58,105 nt of DNA from CAYNST01 sp964546435 (GCA_964546435.1 CAZJKJ010000017.1:1-58105), one strand, 5' to 3'. Shown: positions 25,564 to 34,113, numbered from the stretch's first letter. The notes: generated from the sequence alone by a model not told the origin. Translations and numbers: made by a program.

Positions 25564-27124
25564 GAGGTTTTCTGAGGATTAAATAAATGACGTCGTACGT
25601 TGCCGGCACCTGCCCGTCCGGACCCCGGAACTGCTCGTACGCGGCAATTAATTGTTGCAGACGCGCGCGCGAAGTCAGGCCGCGATTGCGGCCGGCATTG
25701 AGATTGTGCGCGCCGATGTTTTTAAGGTCTTTCAATAACGGCAGCAGTTCTTGATAGCGCAAAGTATGACAGCGCTCTTCGACAAGCACCGTTTCCAGGT
25801 CCGCCATCCGCACTTCGTCTTCGAGCCGGCTGCGACTTTTGAAGTAATTGACATGAGCGTAACTATCCAGCGTACTCCACGCCGTTTTCAGCTCTTGCAG
25901 CGTATCCGGACCGAGAGTCGCCACAGCTGCCCATCCCCCCGGAGACAACACCCGGCTGATCTCCTGCAGGACGAGATCGGAGCGGAAACACCATTGCAGC
26001 ATCAGGCTGGAGAACACCACGTCGACACTGCCCGCTTCTATTGGCAAACAGGCCGCGTCTGCCACCAGCCAGCTGTGATGATCGGCATGAGGCTCGAGGT
26101 TCTGTCGCGTGCGAGCAACCATCGCCGGCGCGATATCGATATTGATAAAGCGGTCAAAACTCCCGGCACGTTGTTCCAGCTGCTGCGCCACATAACCAGT
26201 GCCACACCCGAGGTCCAAGCCCACGCCTTGGGTCGCCACGACCTCCAGCGCCCGGTCGAGAAGTCGCCGGGCGATTTCCGTTTGCACCCGGGCAGACCTT
26301 TCGTACCGTTCGGCAGCACCCGCAAAAGACCCCGCCACGGCTCTGGAGGGGATTCCGCAAAACTCATGGCTCTGCAACCAGTCGCCGATATCCGCCGCGA
26401 GTCGCGACACCCAGGCGGCCGGCAAGGTGTGGCCGGCTTCGTCGATGACATCGACCCGTGCCTGGGCGACGCAGCGAAATGTTTCCGCGACCTGGGTCGG
26501 CACCAGGGCATCCCCCGCCCCCAGCAGATGCAAACTGGGCACCTGCAGCTCCCGTAACGCGGGTCGCGCATCGAGTTCGGCCAGCCACCCCAGCGTGACC
26601 CGCAGCTGACTCAGCGTTTCGACATTAGGCAGCAGAGTTGTCCGCATTTTCTGCGTGAGAGATTTCTGTTGCCAGTCGCCTTTGACCTGCAGACTTTGAA
26701 AACGCCGGAATGCCAATGCCGGAGACTCGGCAAAATCGGCGTTAAAACGCTGGAAGGTTTCGGTCGTCATGGCGGTCGACCAATCCGGGCGTACCACAAA
26801 ACACGGACTGCTGGCGATGGTGACCAGACCCGTGATTTTTCCCGGACACAGGCGAGTCAGCTCCGTCGCCAGCGTGCCGCCGAGGGACCAGCCAATCAAC
26901 ACACACCGCTCCGGCAGAAGCCGCGCGAGTTCCTGCAGATACGGAAAGACCGACTGGGTGCTGATCACCGGAGTCGACCCGTGCCCGGGCAGCTCAAGCA
27001 GCCAGTGAGTGCCGGGCAAGTGGCGCCGCAACGGCTCCCACACCTGACGGTCGCTGCCCCAGCCGTGAATGAATACCAGAGCCGGTCCGGGTTGATCTGC
27101 GGGGAATTGCTGAAGCTCGATCAT
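25556..27124 (-). CDS. bioHC: BioH-BioC fusion: pimeloyl-ACP methyl ester esterase plus malonyl-ACP O-methyltransferase
   Basis: One 522-residue chain carries both enzymes that make the pimeloyl moiety of biotin. Residues about 1-245 form the BioH alpha/beta hydrolase: oxyanion segment FIHGWGSD, nucleophile serine in GWSLGG, acid in LGAGDALVP and histidine in DEAGHTLP. Residues about 265-520 are the BioC methyltransferase: GLDLGCGTGYVAQQL for SAM and the family-specific SSLMLQWCFRSD and ATLGPDTLQELK. BioC blocks the malonyl carboxyl group so chain elongation can proceed, and BioH removes the methyl ester at the end; here the opposing activities are linked. The ATG at 27124 overlaps the bioF stop (ATGA). 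BioC-BioH fusions are known in some bacteria. Confidence 0.95.
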   Translation of the reverse strand: MIELQQFPADQPGPALVFIHGWGSDRQVWEPLRRHLPGTHWLLELPGHGSTPVISTQSVFPYLQELARLLPERCVLIGWSLGGTLATELTRLCPGKITGLVTIASSPCFVVRPDWSTAMTTETFQRFNADFAESPALAFRRFQSLQVKGDWQQKSLTQKMRTTLLPNVETLSQLRVTLGWLAELDARPALRELQVPSLHLLGAGDALVPTQVAETFRCVAQARVDVIDEAGHTLPAAWVSRLAADIGDWLQSHEFCGIPSRAVAGSFAGAAERYERSARVQTEIARRLLDRALEVVATQGVGLDLGCGTGYVAQQLEQRAGSFDRFINIDIAPAMVARTRQNLEPHADHHSWLVADAACLPIEAGSVDVVFSSLMLQWCFRSDLVLQEISRVLSPGGWAAVATLGPDTLQELKTAWSTLDSYAHVNYFKSRSRLEDEVRMADLETVLVEERCHTLRYQELLPLLKDLKNIGAHNLNAGRNRGLTSRARLQQLIAAYEQFRGPDGQVPATYDVIYLILRKPHG

Positions 27125-28326
27125 GGATTTCCAACCGCGCAAGCGGTGTCATTCATATTTGACCGGTGCCAGTCGCCGAGCGCGGTCACCAGTGATTCCA
27201 CCTGTTCATGGGTGTGCGCCGCCGTCAGCGATATTCGCAACCGGGCGCCGCCTTCCGGCACCGTGGGCGGCCGGATGGCCGTCACCAGAAAACCGCGCGC
27301 GAGGAGGTATTCCGATATCTGTACCGCCCGCAAATCATCCCCGACCCAAAGTGGTTGTACCGGCGATGCAGACGGCAATAACCGCAGACCCGCCGCCGCC
27401 GCAAGCGTGCGAAAGTGCGCAATCAGCTGCTGCAGCCGTTCACGCCGCCAGGGCTCCTGCGCCATCACCTGCAGGCTTGCCCGGGTGGCTGCCGCCACTG
27501 CGGGGGGCGTGGCGGTTGTATAGATGTAAGTCCGGGCAAACTGGATGAGGCTGTCGATCAAGGCATCGCTGCCTGCCACGAACGCACCGCTGGTGCCAAA
27601 TGCTTTGCCCAGTGTCCCCACCAGAATCGGCACATCGTCCAAGCTCAGCCCGAACTGCTCCAGCACGCCCCCGCCGCTTTCTCCCAGGCAGCCGAGACCA
27701 TGCGCATCATCCACCATCAGCCAGGCGCGCTGGCGTTGAGCCAGTGCTGCCAGTTGCGGCAGGGGCGCGCAATCGCCGTCCATGCTGAATACGCCGTCGG
27801 TCACGATCAGCCGGTTGCCCGGCGGCGCGGCGGATAGCAGCTCCTCCAGATGCGCGACATCTCCATGACGATAACGCCGCATCACTGCACGGGACGCCAC
27901 GGCACCATCCAGCAGCGATGCATGATTAAGTTTGTCTTCGAATACGCAGTCACCTCGCCCCATGAGGGCGCTGATCACGCCGATATTCGCCATATATCCG
28001 GTGGAGAACAACAGCGCTCGCGGACGGCGAACGAAGGCTGCCAGCGCGTCTTCGAGGGCCTGATGCTCCCGCGTGTGGCCGCACACCAGATGCGACCCGC
28101 CACTGCCGACACCCCAGACCGATACCGCCTGCCGGAACGCCTGGCGCACGTCAGGGTGATTGGCCAACCCCAGGTAGTCATTACTGGAAAAGCATAGCAG
28201 TGCCCGCCCCTGCACCCCCACCTGGGCCGCCATGGGGGACGTAACGAGCAGCCGATGCCGATAACGGTTCTGTGTGCGGCGCGTATGCAGACGGGCCTGC
28301 AGCGTCTCGTCCAGGGACCAGGACAT
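27121..28326 (-). CDS. bioF: 8-amino-7-oxononanoate synthase
   Basis: PLP enzyme that joins pimeloyl-ACP (or -CoA) and alanine in biotin synthesis. From MSWSLDETLQ (start 28326, ten bases after bioB) it is 401 residues. Typical motifs: FSSNDYLGLANHP, GVGSGGSHLVCGH, VTDGVFSMDGD, DDAHGLG and the PLP lysine in TLGKAFG. The open frame extends further upstream only because the bioB hexanucleotide repeat is open in this frame too, reading as Arg-His repeats; that is not part of the protein. Confidence 0.95.
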   Translation of the reverse strand: MSWSLDETLQARLHTRRTQNRYRHRLLVTSPMAAQVGVQGRALLCFSSNDYLGLANHPDVRQAFRQAVSVWGVGSGGSHLVCGHTREHQALEDALAAFVRRPRALLFSTGYMANIGVISALMGRGDCVFEDKLNHASLLDGAVASRAVMRRYRHGDVAHLEELLSAAPPGNRLIVTDGVFSMDGDCAPLPQLAALAQRQRAWLMVDDAHGLGCLGESGGGVLEQFGLSLDDVPILVGTLGKAFGTSGAFVAGSDALIDSLIQFARTYIYTTATPPAVAAATRASLQVMAQEPWRRERLQQLIAHFRTLAAAAGLRLLPSASPVQPLWVGDDLRAVQISEYLLARGFLVTAIRPPTVPEGGARLRISLTAAHTHEQVESLVTALGDWHRSNMNDTACAVGNP

Positions 28327-28336
28327 CAAGTCTCCG

Positions 28337-29407
28337 TCAGGCCTGGGCTGCGTTATAAAACAGCGATGCGGCGGCATTCGCCGGTGCCGGTGCCTGTGCC
28401 TGTGCCTGTGCCTGTGCCAAATGAGCCGCAGTGCTGGCAGATTCAGCGTCAAACGATTCGGGACTGATGCCGAGGCGTCGGAACAACTGGCGGTCCCGGT
28501 GCGCTTCAGGATTGGATGTTGTCAGCAGCTTGTCGCCGTAGAAAATGGAATTGGCGCCGGCGAAGAAAGCCAGAGCCTGCAACTGTTCATTCATCCCCTC
28601 CCGGCCCGCGGAGAGTCGAACATGCGAACGCGGCATGAGGATGCGAGCGACGGCAATCGTGCGCACGAATTCGAAGGGATCGAGATCCTCCTCGGCTGCC
28701 AGCGGTGTCCCTTCGACTTTGACGAGCAAATTGACTGGAACGGATTCCGGGTGCTCCGGCAGGTTGGCCAGTTGCTGCAGGAGCCCAGCGCGATCTGCCT
28801 GCTCCTCGCCCATGCCGACTATGCCGCCGCAACACACTTTCATGCCAGCCGCACGGACGTTCGCCAGTGTGTCCAGGCGATCCTGATAAGTACGGGTGGT
28901 GATGATCTCCCCGTAGAACTCGGGCGAGGTATCCAGATTGTGGTTGTAATAGTCGAGGCCGGCGGCCGCCAGATCCTGCGCCTGATCCGGGTCGAGCATG
29001 CCCAGTGTCATGCAGGTTTCCATCCCGAGGGATTTGACGCCCCTGACCATTGCCAGAACCTGACCCATATCCCGGTCTTTGGGTGACCGCCAGGCGGCCC
29101 CCATGCAGAAGCGGGTGGCGCCGGCCGCCCGGGCAGCCCGGGCGTCTTCCAGAACCTTCTCCAGAGCCATGAGCTTCTGCGCCTGCAGACCCGTGTCATA
29201 GCGGGCACTCTGGGGGCAGTAAGCACAGTCTTCGGGGCAGGCACCGGTCTTGATCGAGCACAAGGTGCTCACTTGTACCACATTGGGATCAAAATACTGG
29301 CGGTGTACCTGCTGCGCCTGAAACAACAGATCATTGAAGGGGCGCTGCAGCAACGCGAGTATTTCCGCGCGGCTCCAGTCATGGCGAAGGGTGTCGAAAG
29401 TAGGCAT
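28337..29407 (-). CDS. bioB: Biotin synthase
   Basis: Radical-SAM enzyme that inserts sulfur into dethiobiotin. The 4Fe-4S cysteines are in the CxxxCxxC motif at residues 57, 61 and 64 (GACPEDCAYCPQ), and the 2Fe-2S cysteines and arginine lie further on (METCMTLG, KVCCGGIVGMGE, MPRSHVRLSAGRE). The core ends near 325; the last 30 residues are a repetitive Ala-Gln/Ala-Pro tail encoded by a hexanucleotide repeat (28383-28418), absent from E. coli BioB. It is the first gene of the biotin operon; promoter and BirA operator lie at 29450-29503. Confidence 0.97.
   Translation of the reverse strand: MPTFDTLRHDWSRAEILALLQRPFNDLLFQAQQVHRQYFDPNVVQVSTLCSIKTGACPEDCAYCPQSARYDTGLQAQKLMALEKVLEDARAARAAGATRFCMGAAWRSPKDRDMGQVLAMVRGVKSLGMETCMTLGMLDPDQAQDLAAAGLDYYNHNLDTSPEFYGEIITTRTYQDRLDTLANVRAAGMKVCCGGIVGMGEEQADRAGLLQQLANLPEHPESVPVNLLVKVEGTPLAAEEDLDPFEFVRTIAVARILMPRSHVRLSAGREGMNEQLQALAFFAGANSIFYGDKLLTTSNPEAHRDRQLFRRLGISPESFDAESASTAAHLAQAQAQAQAPAPANAAASLFYNAAQA
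28383..28418. repeat. Hexanucleotide tandem repeat in the bioB 3' end
   Basis: Four perfect TGTGCC units (28395-28418) preceded by two GGTGCC variants. It is in frame in bioB, coding Ala-Gln and Ala-Pro pairs, so changes in copy number would lengthen or shorten the tail without a frameshift. Confidence 0.9.
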
Positions 29408-29449
29408 CGGTCGTATCCGGAACTCATGCGGGTTATAGTGCTGCCGGCC

Positions 29450-29477
29450 ATAATAGGCAATCGCAAGTGACTGTCAA
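29450..29477 (-). promoter_or_regulatory. Sigma-70 promoter of the biotin operon
   Basis: On the minus strand: -35 TTGACA (perfect; plus-strand 29472-29477), 16-base spacer, -10 TATTAT (5 of 6; plus-strand 29450-29455). Transcription would start near 29443, about 35 bases before the bioB ATG at 29407. Confidence 0.85.
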
Positions 29478-29503
29478 CTCAAAATGGAAATTCAGGTTTA
29501 CCA
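29471..29503. promoter_or_regulatory. BirA operator (biotin box)
   Basis: Half-sites CTGTCAACT (29471-29479) and GGTTTACCA (29495-29503) are separated by exactly 15 bases. Against the known TTGTmAACC-N15-GGTTwACAA palindrome they match 7 of 9 and 8 of 9. The left half contains the -35 hexamer of the bioB promoter, so bound BirA would block RNA polymerase. The right half ends at the base before the comF ATG, so comF could also be affected. Confidence 0.87.
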
Positions 29504-30193
29504 ATGGACTGGTATCAATTCTTCCCTCACCGCTGCCTGTTATGCGAGGCGCTTTGCAACGCCTACCTGTGCGATGGCTGCCAGCGCGACCTGCCCGTCA
29601 CAGGGTGTGCATGCCCCCGCTGTGGCCTCCCCCTGGCGATCGAGGCTGTCTCCTGTGGCGACTGCCTGCTGCATCCGATGCCGTTCCATCGCACCGTCTG
29701 CGCGTTTCCCTATGAATTTCCGGTGAGCCAGCTGGTTCACCGCTTCAAGAATCACAACCCGGTTGCGGTTCTTGATTTTCTCGGCCCCTATCTATTGCAT
29801 GCAATTGGAGAGGCTTACACTGCCGACACCCTGCCTCAGGCGCTGGTACCTGTACCGCTTCACTGGTTTACGCGGCTGCAACGCGGTTTCAATCAGAGCG
29901 ATCAAATGGCCCACTGGCTCAACCGTTCATTGCGCCTTCCGGTCGAACGCATCATTGTTCGCCGTCGGCGCACACCCAGCCAGAAGATCCTGCGGCGGCG
30001 CGAACGCCTTACCAATCTGACGGGCGTATTTTCCTGTCCGGCACCGGTACCGGAAAAACATTTCGCGCTGATTGACGACGTCATCACCACCGGCGGCACG
30101 GTCACGCGGATTGCAGAATGTCTGCTTGCGGCCGGTGCGGCCCGGGTCGATGTCTGGGCCCTGGCACGCACGCCGCGTCCGGGTTTTCGGTGA
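29504..30193 (+). CDS. comF: ComF-family phosphoribosyltransferase-like protein
   Basis: A 229-residue protein with an N-terminal zinc-finger region containing paired cysteines (CLLC, CDGC, CPRC, CGDC) and a C-terminal phosphoribosyltransferase fold with the PRPP loop LIDDVITTGGT. In naturally transformable bacteria ComF is needed for DNA uptake; in E. coli the relative GntX/YhgH has a role in DNA utilisation. It is divergent from bioB, an order common in gammaproteobacteria. Its ribosome site (AGG) falls inside the BirA operator. Confidence 0.92.
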   Translation: MDWYQFFPHRCLLCEALCNAYLCDGCQRDLPVTGCACPRCGLPLAIEAVSCGDCLLHPMPFHRTVCAFPYEFPVSQLVHRFKNHNPVAVLDFLGPYLLHAIGEAYTADTLPQALVPVPLHWFTRLQRGFNQSDQMAHWLNRSLRLPVERIIVRRRRTPSQKILRRRERLTNLTGVFSCPAPVPEKHFALIDDVITTGGTVTRIAECLLAAGAARVDVWALARTPRPGFR

Positions 30194-30299
30194 CCCATAC
30201 ACCAATGCCTGCATGACATGTCGAGTCGCAGCGACAGATCTGGTAACCTCCTCCGGTCATCCGGTGCGCATGCACCCTCCAATGAAAGTGAGAGTAATT

Positions 30300-31292
30300 A
30301 TGACCGAGCCCAATGAAGCGCCTTACTCTGAACTCACTCCGGACCGGATTATGGATGCCATCGAAGCGCTGGGACTACGTTGCGACGCCCGCATTTATCC
30401 TCTCAACAGTTATGAAAATCGCGTTTATGAAATCGGTATCGAAGACGAGCAGCCCCTGATCGGCAAATTTTATCGACCGAATCGCTGGAGCAACGCCCAG
30501 ATTCGTGAAGAACATGAGTTTTCCCTGGCCCTGGCCGACCTTGAAATTCCGGTGGTGCCGCCCCTGATCATCGACGGTCGGACCCTTTTTGAATTCGATG
30601 AATTTCGCTTCGCCCTGTATCCGCGTCGCGGCGGACACGCGCCCGAACTGGACAACGACGACAATCTTTATGTGCTCGGCCAGAATCTTGGACGAATTCA
30701 CGCCCTGGGCGAGGTACGGCCGTTTACCCACCGCGTGACACTGTCACTGCAGGTTCACGCCATCGACAGTCGCGAATTTCTTTTGTCGAATGATTTTCTG
30801 CCGTCCAGCCTGCGAGCCGCGTATGAAACTTTGAGCGCGGATCTGATCGGAAAAATGCAAAACAATTTCAAGAACACGCCCTACTCCACTATCCGGATAC
30901 ACGGCGATTGTCACCCGGGCAATATTCTCTGGCGTGACGGCAGACCCAATTTTGTCGATCTTGATGATTCCTGCAACGGTCCGCCGATTCAGGATTTGTG
31001 GATGCTGTTATCCGGCACCTATCAACGCCAGCAGATCCAGCTCGACAGTGTACTCAGCGGTTATCAGGAATTTTGCGACTTCGATCTCGCTCAGCTCGCG
31101 CTGATGGAAACCTTGCGGACGCTGCGATTGATGCATTATTCGGCATGGCTCGCCCGCCGCTGGCACGACCCGGCGTTTCCCATGCATTTTCCCTGGTTCA
31201 ATACCGAACGCTATTGGGCGGAGCATATTCTGGAGTTGCGCGAGCAACTGGCAGCGCTGGATGAAATCCCTCTGCAACTGCCGGTGTGCTAG
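30300..31292 (+). CDS. srkA: Stress response kinase A (YihE family)
   Basis: An aminoglycoside-phosphotransferase-fold Ser/Thr kinase; the E. coli homologue counters toxin-induced and oxidative stress death. The 330-residue protein has the family N terminus (LTPDRIMDAIEALG, SYENRVYEIG), the kinase lysine in PLIGKFYRP, the catalytic loop HGDCHPGNILW and the metal motif FVDLDDSCNGPP. I chose the ATG at 30300; the frame is open far upstream through the end of comF, and a second ATG at 30282 (MKVRVIM) is also possible. The only gene before it on this strand is comF, 106 bases away. Confidence 0.94.
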   Translation: MTEPNEAPYSELTPDRIMDAIEALGLRCDARIYPLNSYENRVYEIGIEDEQPLIGKFYRPNRWSNAQIREEHEFSLALADLEIPVVPPLIIDGRTLFEFDEFRFALYPRRGGHAPELDNDDNLYVLGQNLGRIHALGEVRPFTHRVTLSLQVHAIDSREFLLSNDFLPSSLRAAYETLSADLIGKMQNNFKNTPYSTIRIHGDCHPGNILWRDGRPNFVDLDDSCNGPPIQDLWMLLSGTYQRQQIQLDSVLSGYQEFCDFDLAQLALMETLRTLRLMHYSAWLARRWHDPAFPMHFPWFNTERYWAEHILELREQLAALDEIPLQLPVC

Positions 31293-31316
31293 GGTCTGTA
31301 CGAAAAGTGCCTGCCT

Positions 31317-32411
31317 CTACAAATGATGGCGGGTTCCAAGCCTTTCATAAAAATTGACGTAGGTGCGCGTCATGGATTCTACGGAGAACTGCCGCGTGAC
31401 GTATTCGCGGCCATTTTCGCCATAACATTTGCCGGAATCGTCCATCTGCAACAACCGCTGCACCGCTGCAAGCAACTCCGGCTCGGACCCTGGCGCACAT
31501 AACAGACCGGTCTGCGTATGGAGCACCGCTTCGGGAATACCCCCGGTATCACTCGCAATGACGGGCACGCCGCAGGCGCTCGCCTGCAGCAACGACACGC
31601 CGAGACCTTCCTTCAGTGCAGGGTGAATAACCAACTGCAGATTGGGCAGTATCCGCTCGATATCCCGGCGGAAACCTGCAAACGTTACTATGCCTTCCAT
31701 TCCCTCCCGCTGCACATGCTCCTTGAGGGTTTGTTCCAGCGGACCCTGCCCCAGTACCACAAGGCGCAGATCCGGAAACTGACGTCGCAACGCCGGCAAT
31801 ACATTGAAGAGGTGCTTGTGGCCTTTGCGCTCGATCAGCTGACCGACGATACCCGCCACGATATTGCCCGGCTGAAAACCGAATTCCTGATTGAACCAGT
31901 CGGCATCGGGTTGTGGTTGAAAATGTTCGGTGTCCACCGCGCTGTGAATTGTTGTGACCTTGCGCCGGTCGACGCCCTGCCCCAGCAGGACATCGCGAAT
32001 TCCTTCGGAAATTGAAAATACGTGGAGCGCGTTGCGGTTATATTTCCACTTGGCAAACCAGCGGGGTTCGGCGTTGTCGACCCGACGGGTCACCAGCAAG
32101 GGTACGCCGCAACGACGCGCGGCGCGCAGCCCCCAGAAATCCGCACCCCGGCGCGAATGGACGTGCAAATAATCGGGGCGGTCGTCACGGAGAATTTCTT
32201 CGAGATCGCGGGCCCAGCGAAAATCGAGATCGCCCCGCATGGAAAGTTCATGGATGACCGCCAGCCCCTGGCACTCCTTTGCTATGGCCGAATCCTTGTT
32301 ACAGACAAGTACATTGTCCACCGAATATTTCCGCAGCCCCTGCAGCAGATACTTGACCTGCAGAGCGCCACCATACAGATGCCGCCCCGCCTCCACGTGT
32401 ACCACTTTCAT
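31317..32411 (-). CDS. Glycosyltransferase, GT4 family
   Basis: A 364-residue GT-B fold enzyme, probably acting at the cytoplasmic face of the inner membrane on lipopolysaccharide or exopolysaccharide. Landmarks: N-terminal MKVVHVEAGRHLYGGALQV with the acceptor-side glycine loop, GQLIERKGHKHL, HPALKEGLGVSLLQASACG (the E-x7-E region that binds the nucleotide sugar) and TGGIPEAV. ATG at 32411 matches this N terminus; the 44 codons upstream lack homology and run into a tandem repeat. The sugar and acceptor are not predictable. Confidence 0.88.
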   Translation of the reverse strand: MKVVHVEAGRHLYGGALQVKYLLQGLRKYSVDNVLVCNKDSAIAKECQGLAVIHELSMRGDLDFRWARDLEEILRDDRPDYLHVHSRRGADFWGLRAARRCGVPLLVTRRVDNAEPRWFAKWKYNRNALHVFSISEGIRDVLLGQGVDRRKVTTIHSAVDTEHFQPQPDADWFNQEFGFQPGNIVAGIVGQLIERKGHKHLFNVLPALRRQFPDLRLVVLGQGPLEQTLKEHVQREGMEGIVTFAGFRRDIERILPNLQLVIHPALKEGLGVSLLQASACGVPVIASDTGGIPEAVLHTQTGLLCAPGSEPELLAAVQRLLQMDDSGKCYGENGREYVTRQFSVESMTRTYVNFYERLGTRHHL

Positions 32412-32646
32412 GAGCGGCCCGGTGCGACCAGTTGATTTTGAATCAGAAGATTTACTCCCTGTCGTATTGCGCCGGGCCGCCATTGTCGGTCTGACGACGC
32501 CGCTGAGATTTGGGGATGAAAATTGTCCGGCTGGTTGCTGCAATCAGGAGTTGTTGCACCAGGAATTGTTCCACCCGGAATTGTTCCACCCGGAATTGTT
32601 GCCGCCGGAAAATAACGTGGGCCATTATACGCCGCCTGCTTCGGGT
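32412..32646. other. Leader of the glycosyltransferase gene with a 15-base repeat
   Basis: Between two minus-strand genes. It holds the tandem repeat at 32547-32610 and no separate gene. Confidence 0.4.
32547..32610. repeat. 15-base tandem repeat upstream of the glycosyltransferase
   Basis: Four consecutive 15-base units: GGAGTTGTTGCACCA, then GGAATTGTTCCACCC twice, then GGAATTGTTGCCGCC, with a trailing GGAA. Each central unit contains the near-palindrome GGAATTGTTCC. It is 136 bases upstream of the glycosyltransferase ATG. Confidence 0.9.
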
Positions 32647-34047
32647 TTAGCGGGAAGTGAACAGATATTCCCGGAAGAAATCGTAGACAAACTCCCGGGC
32701 CGAAACCTCCTCGGGTAAATTCGCTTCGATAAGCTGTGCAATATCATTAATTGAACGGGTGCCGTCCATGAGCGCAGTGATGTTTTGCAGCTCCGGCGGG
32801 AACCGGCTGGAATCGGCGAGCGCCGGAACGGGCAGATGCGGGAGAATTATCCATGGTGGTGGTGCTGCACTGCTGCAGGCGTCCGGAACGACAGACGCGT
32901 TGTCCGCACCTGCGACCCAAACCGGGCGTCGCGCCAGGAATGTCCAGACTTCTTCGGTTCGACCCCGCTCGCTCAAGGGTGACCAGGTGTAAGGCATCTG
33001 CCTGAATTCGTCGTGACTCCGGGAAAAGCCGGCGAGTTCGAGCAGTTCGCGCAGCTCCTGCGGTGTGTACTTCTGAGCATCCGGCAGATCATCTGGATAC
33101 AGAAATGGCCCGTGGTTCAGCCAGTACCCGCCAGGTTTCAGCAGATTGTCCACCAACCCGATGAGATCCTTGCAGTCACGACCGTTAATGTCGGCAAACC
33201 ACGGCGTCACAATAAGATCGAATGATGCCGGCTGCAGCGGCGCCGCCCAGACATCCGCCGCCATGATGTGCCAGCGCTGGCGACGCTCGGCATCACCTTG
33301 CGAACCCAGATTCCAGACATGTTCAGCGCCGAGCCCTTCATGGGGATACAAACGGGTTTCCGGAAACTCCAGCGCTGCGCCGTCACGCGCCATCAATTTG
33401 GAGACGTAGGCGAGTAACGGATGCTTGTCCAGCGCCAGCGTGAGTTCCGGATCCAGTTCCAGATGCAGATCCCAGCTCAGTCGGCCCGCGCCGGAGCCGA
33501 TAAACAGGATCCGTTCGAATTTGTGTTCCCTGACGGACGCAAGCGCCTGGCGCAATGCGTCCAGCGCCATTGCATTCTCATCTTCGTAGGTCCGGCCGGG
33601 TTCATTGTCGAGCGGTTTCCAGCCCCAATCCCGCAGTATCAGCTCCGTATACTGGAATAAGCCCACTGGCGAAAAGTGTTCAAACTCCTGCCGCTTCAAG
33701 GGGCGCAGGCCCGCGCGACGCAGTATTTGCACGACCGTGCGCCGCGCCGCTTTTGCGACTTCATGATTCAGCCCCAACTTGCGGCGCGTCGTGGGCGAAT
33801 GGTGGATATCGGACAGCAGGGTCAGGTGTACTTTCTCGGCTTCAGATGCGTGCTCGATAAATTTCGCGAGCAGATCCTCCCACAGATACTTCTGAGCAAC
33901 GCCTGCGGGAAACCAGCACGGCATACCGTCGAGATCAAAAAAGCGGGTATCGCAGGTCGCACAATATTGACCAGCGGGGTTCAGCCCGGAGTCGGGTGTG
34001 GATTGGCATTTGGGGCAAGCCAGAATGGCAGCAAGAGCGTTGGTCAT
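32647..34047 (-). CDS. N2227-like SAM methyltransferase with zinc and PqqD-like end domains
   Basis: A 466-residue protein in three parts. Residues 1-45 resemble a Trm112-type zinc ribbon (ACPKCQS, CATCDTRFFDLDG). The middle (about 130-375) is a methyltransferase with SAM loop FIGSGAGRLSWDL. Its motif IVTPWFADIN followed by LLKPGGYWLNHGPFLY closely resembles the eukaryotic carnosine N-methyltransferase (N2227) signature. The last 60 residues (PELQNITALMDGTRSINDIAQLIEAN) look like a PqqD-type winged helix. N2227 enzymes methylate imidazole of histidine dipeptides; the bacterial substrate is unknown. It may be co-transcribed with the glycosyltransferase downstream. No Shine-Dalgarno precedes the ATG. 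Confidence 0.75.
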   Translation of the reverse strand: MTNALAAILACPKCQSTPDSGLNPAGQYCATCDTRFFDLDGMPCWFPAGVAQKYLWEDLLAKFIEHASEAEKVHLTLLSDIHHSPTTRRKLGLNHEVAKAARRTVVQILRRAGLRPLKRQEFEHFSPVGLFQYTELILRDWGWKPLDNEPGRTYEDENAMALDALRQALASVREHKFERILFIGSGAGRLSWDLHLELDPELTLALDKHPLLAYVSKLMARDGAALEFPETRLYPHEGLGAEHVWNLGSQGDAERRQRWHIMAADVWAAPLQPASFDLIVTPWFADINGRDCKDLIGLVDNLLKPGGYWLNHGPFLYPDDLPDAQKYTPQELRELLELAGFSRSHDEFRQMPYTWSPLSERGRTEEVWTFLARRPVWVAGADNASVVPDACSSAAPPPWIILPHLPVPALADSSRFPPELQNITALMDGTRSINDIAQLIEANLPEEVSAREFVYDFFREYLFTSR

Positions 34048-34059
34048 TTTGGAGGTTTC

Positions 34060-34087
34060 AAAAAAAAGCCCAGTATAGACTGGGCTT
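34060..34087 (-). terminator. Intrinsic terminator of the DUF1592-DUF1552 operon
   Basis: Stem AAGCCCAGT / ACTGGGCTT (9 bp), loop of four bases, then eight T on the minus strand. It begins 26 bases after the DUF1552 stop, just before the methyltransferase ATG at 34047, so the methyltransferase gene has very little leader unless readthrough occurs. Confidence 0.92.
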
Positions 34088-34113
34088 CGGACGGAATGGC
34101 AAGTAAAGATCGA

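Noticed and set aside
28327..28452. N-terminal extension of BioF with Arg-His repeats
   Set aside because: It is the bioB hexanucleotide repeat read in another frame; bioF has a proper start at 28326, ten bases after the bioB stop.
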